21,868 nt of DNA from 13-2-20CM-68-14 sp046733295. GTDB taxonomy: Bacteria > Actinomycetota > Thermoleophilia > Gaiellales > Gaiellaceae. The notes beneath the pieces were generated by a model, which saw only the letters and a list, made by a program, of their open reading frames with translations, had not been told where the DNA came from and did no database searches. A program made the position numbers and the translations under genes. The DNA lies in NCBI GenBank assembly GCA_046733295.1, contig JBKPOY010000030.1, positions 1 through 21,868 of the forward strand, given 5' to 3'. The stretch's first letter is position 1, and each line of letters begins with the position of its first letter. Of this stretch, positions 20,718-21,868 are shown piece after piece.

Positions 20718-21005
20718 ATGCGGCGATTCCTTACGGCCAGCGCAATTGCGGGGTTGGCTGCATCATCGGTTCTCGCTGGAACGGCCGGTGCGGCCGGTGG
20801 GACGTACACGATCAACTGCGGCAGTGGAGACGTGACGGTCACCAAGCCCAACGACAACGCGGCCATCTACACGAACGGGAGCACGACCTACGTCACCGCC
20901 ATCGGCGCGTTCAAGTCGGACGGGGCACAGCCAGGAGCGGTCACATGCAACCTTTCCGGCGACGGATTCGGGCCGATCCCCGTGCCGTTCTTGATCGTGA
21001 GGTGA
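20718..21005 (+). CDS. Small secreted protein, unknown function
   Basis: 95 residues from ATG 20718, which follows GGGGAGG by 7-8 nt. A signal peptide (MRRFLTASAIAGLAASSVLA, cleavage near GTAGAA) precedes a mature part of about 68 residues. It has two Cys (YTINCGSG and AVTCNLSG), which could form one disulfide, and short beta-rich segments (TTYVTAIGAF, GPIPVPFLIVR). No domain recognised. Unlike the leaderless housekeeping genes to the left, this gene has a classical promoter, leader and ribosome site. It lies in the accessory stretch after repeat copy D. Confidence 0.7.
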   Translation: MRRFLTASAIAGLAASSVLAGTAGAAGGTYTINCGSGDVTVTKPNDNAAIYTNGSTTYVTAIGAFKSDGAQPGAVTCNLSGDGFGPIPVPFLIVR

Positions 21006-21093
21006 CATACGGCGAGCCTATGGCTTCGCGGATCGTGTCTGCTTTCTGCCATCGAGGGCCTCGGAGACGGGGCCTTCGTCCTTGAGCCCGCAA

Positions 21094-21110
21094 CGACGCC
21101 GCGGGCGTCG
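21094..21110. other. GC-rich stem-loop in the gap 21006-21263
   Basis: CGACGCC, loop GCG, GGCGTCG: a perfect 7-bp stem without a T-run. It lies 90 bp past the secreted-protein gene and may end transcription weakly. Otherwise this 258-bp gap shows no gene or repeat that I can support. Confidence 0.35.
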
Positions 21111-21263
21111 CGCGGACGACGATTCCCCTCGCGAAGACTCGATCGCGTAACGGCACGGCTACAGTCGATTGGGCGAGGGTCCTCTCGCCAATGAGCGAGT
21201 TCATCCTGTGTCGGTCAGCTACGCCCAGCGTTCGAGTGGCACCGGCCTTAGCAGCCCCCCGGT

Positions 21264-21868
21264 CTAACCGCGTGGTAGGACGAAGAAGACGATCGCTGCA
21301 TACTGGCAACCGACTGCGGCGATCGTGAGCACATGGAAAAGCTCGTGATACCCGAAGACGTTGGGGGCGGGATCGGGGCGCCGCCGGGTGTAGACGAGCG
21401 CGCCGGCCGTGTAGAGGAGCCCTCCGGCCACGACGAGCAGGACGCCCGGCGCCTGAAGCTTGAGCAGTTGTGGGAAGGCAGCCGCCCCCACCCAACCTAG
21501 CCCGAGTCCGATCACCGCCCAGATGGCCTTTGGCGCCCGCGTCCAGAACAGCCTGACCAGGATTGCCGCGAGCGCGCCGCTCCAGACGACGGTGAGGATA
21601 GTGACGGCCCAGCCCGTTGACATCACAAGTAGCCCGAAGGGCACGTAGCTGCCCGCGATCAGGATGTAGACGCCGGCATGATCGAGACGGGCGAGCCAAG
21701 CCCGGGCAGACGGCTTCCAGTTTGGCCGGTGATAGAGAGCACTTGCTCCGAAACAGACTGCGACGCAGCTGGCGAAGATCGCAGCAGCCGTCCGCGCGCG
21801 GGCGTCGTGGGCTGTCAGAACAAGCGGAATACCCACGCCGAGAGCGACATAGAAGCCGAGTTCATGGA
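21264..21868 (-). CDS. Hemolysin III / TrhA (PAQR-like) family membrane protein, 5' end outside window
   Basis: About 201 residues are visible; the frame stays open to the right edge (HELGFYVALGVGIPLVLTAH), so GTG 21836 is not the true start. At least six hydrophobic segments are seen. Family marks are the early HE motif, SALYHRPNW at the end of the second helix, LDHAGVYILIAGSYVPFGLL, and FGYHELFHVLTIAAVGCQY near the C-terminus. The His/Asp/Ser residues in these motifs are the proposed metal-binding core of PAQR proteins. Family members alter membrane energetics or lipid state; lytic activity should not be assumed from the name. Confidence 0.92.
   Translation of the reverse strand, partial: HELGFYVALGVGIPLVLTAHDARARTAAAIFASCVAVCFGASALYHRPNWKPSARAWLARLDHAGVYILIAGSYVPFGLLVMSTGWAVTILTVVWSGALAAILVRLFWTRAPKAIWAVIGLGLGWVGAAAFPQLLKLQAPGVLLVVAGGLLYTAGALVYTRRRPDPAPNVFGYHELFHVLTIAAVGCQYAAIVFFVLPRG

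Overview
The window is uniformly GC-rich. It has G/C-heavy third codon positions, tightly packed genes and many secreted or membrane proteins. Several features point to a high-GC actinobacterium: LexA boxes of the GAAC-N4-GTTC type, an actinobacterial-style HemQ/chlorite-dismutase-like protein, a DnaQ exonuclease/UvrC-N-terminal fusion (mycobacterial type), and leaderless genes with a TAnnnT box 6-8 nt before the start codon. A deep-branching group such as Thermoleophilia is my guess from protein style, not proven.

Layout. 1-672: a cupredoxin-type secreted protein cut by the left edge, preceded by about 110 bp that read better as another gene on the other strand. 702-3524 (minus): a secreted beta-propeller and uvrC. 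3560-6802 (plus): two tandem paralogous secreted glycosidase-like TIM-barrel proteins, then a HemQ-like heme protein closed by a perfect hairpin. 6847-8716: a small membrane protein, a Bcp-type peroxiredoxin, a CAP-domain secreted protein and another membrane protein. 8717-9400 has no convincing protein gene but holds a strong RNA-like fold. It is followed by tRNA-Leu(CAG) and a large secreted subtilase (9521-11857). 11854-12809: three small genes (membrane, zinc-ribbon, coiled-coil).

12884-15809 is a DNA-damage module on the minus strand: dinB (Pol IV) and a DnaQ-exonuclease/GIY-YIG fusion, each with its own perfect LexA-type palindrome that contains the ATG. Divergent from dinB, the second box lies 28 bp before a glutamine-synthetase-family gene that overlaps a metal-dependent amidohydrolase gene. 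These are the two halves of FluG/NodGS-type proteins, here as separate ORFs.

18180 to the right edge looks like accessory DNA. It begins with the 3' fragment of a tRNA-Asn gene with its terminator (an att scar) and a 5'-truncated tyrosine integrase. Small secreted or membrane proteins, a frameshifted gene and four copies of a 29-bp intergenic repeat follow. The window ends inside a hemolysin-III family gene.

The points most worth a second look are the paired SOS boxes, the four-copy repeat family, the tRNA-Asn att scar, the split FluG-like pair with a probable CTG start, and the candidate structured RNA at 9106-9207.
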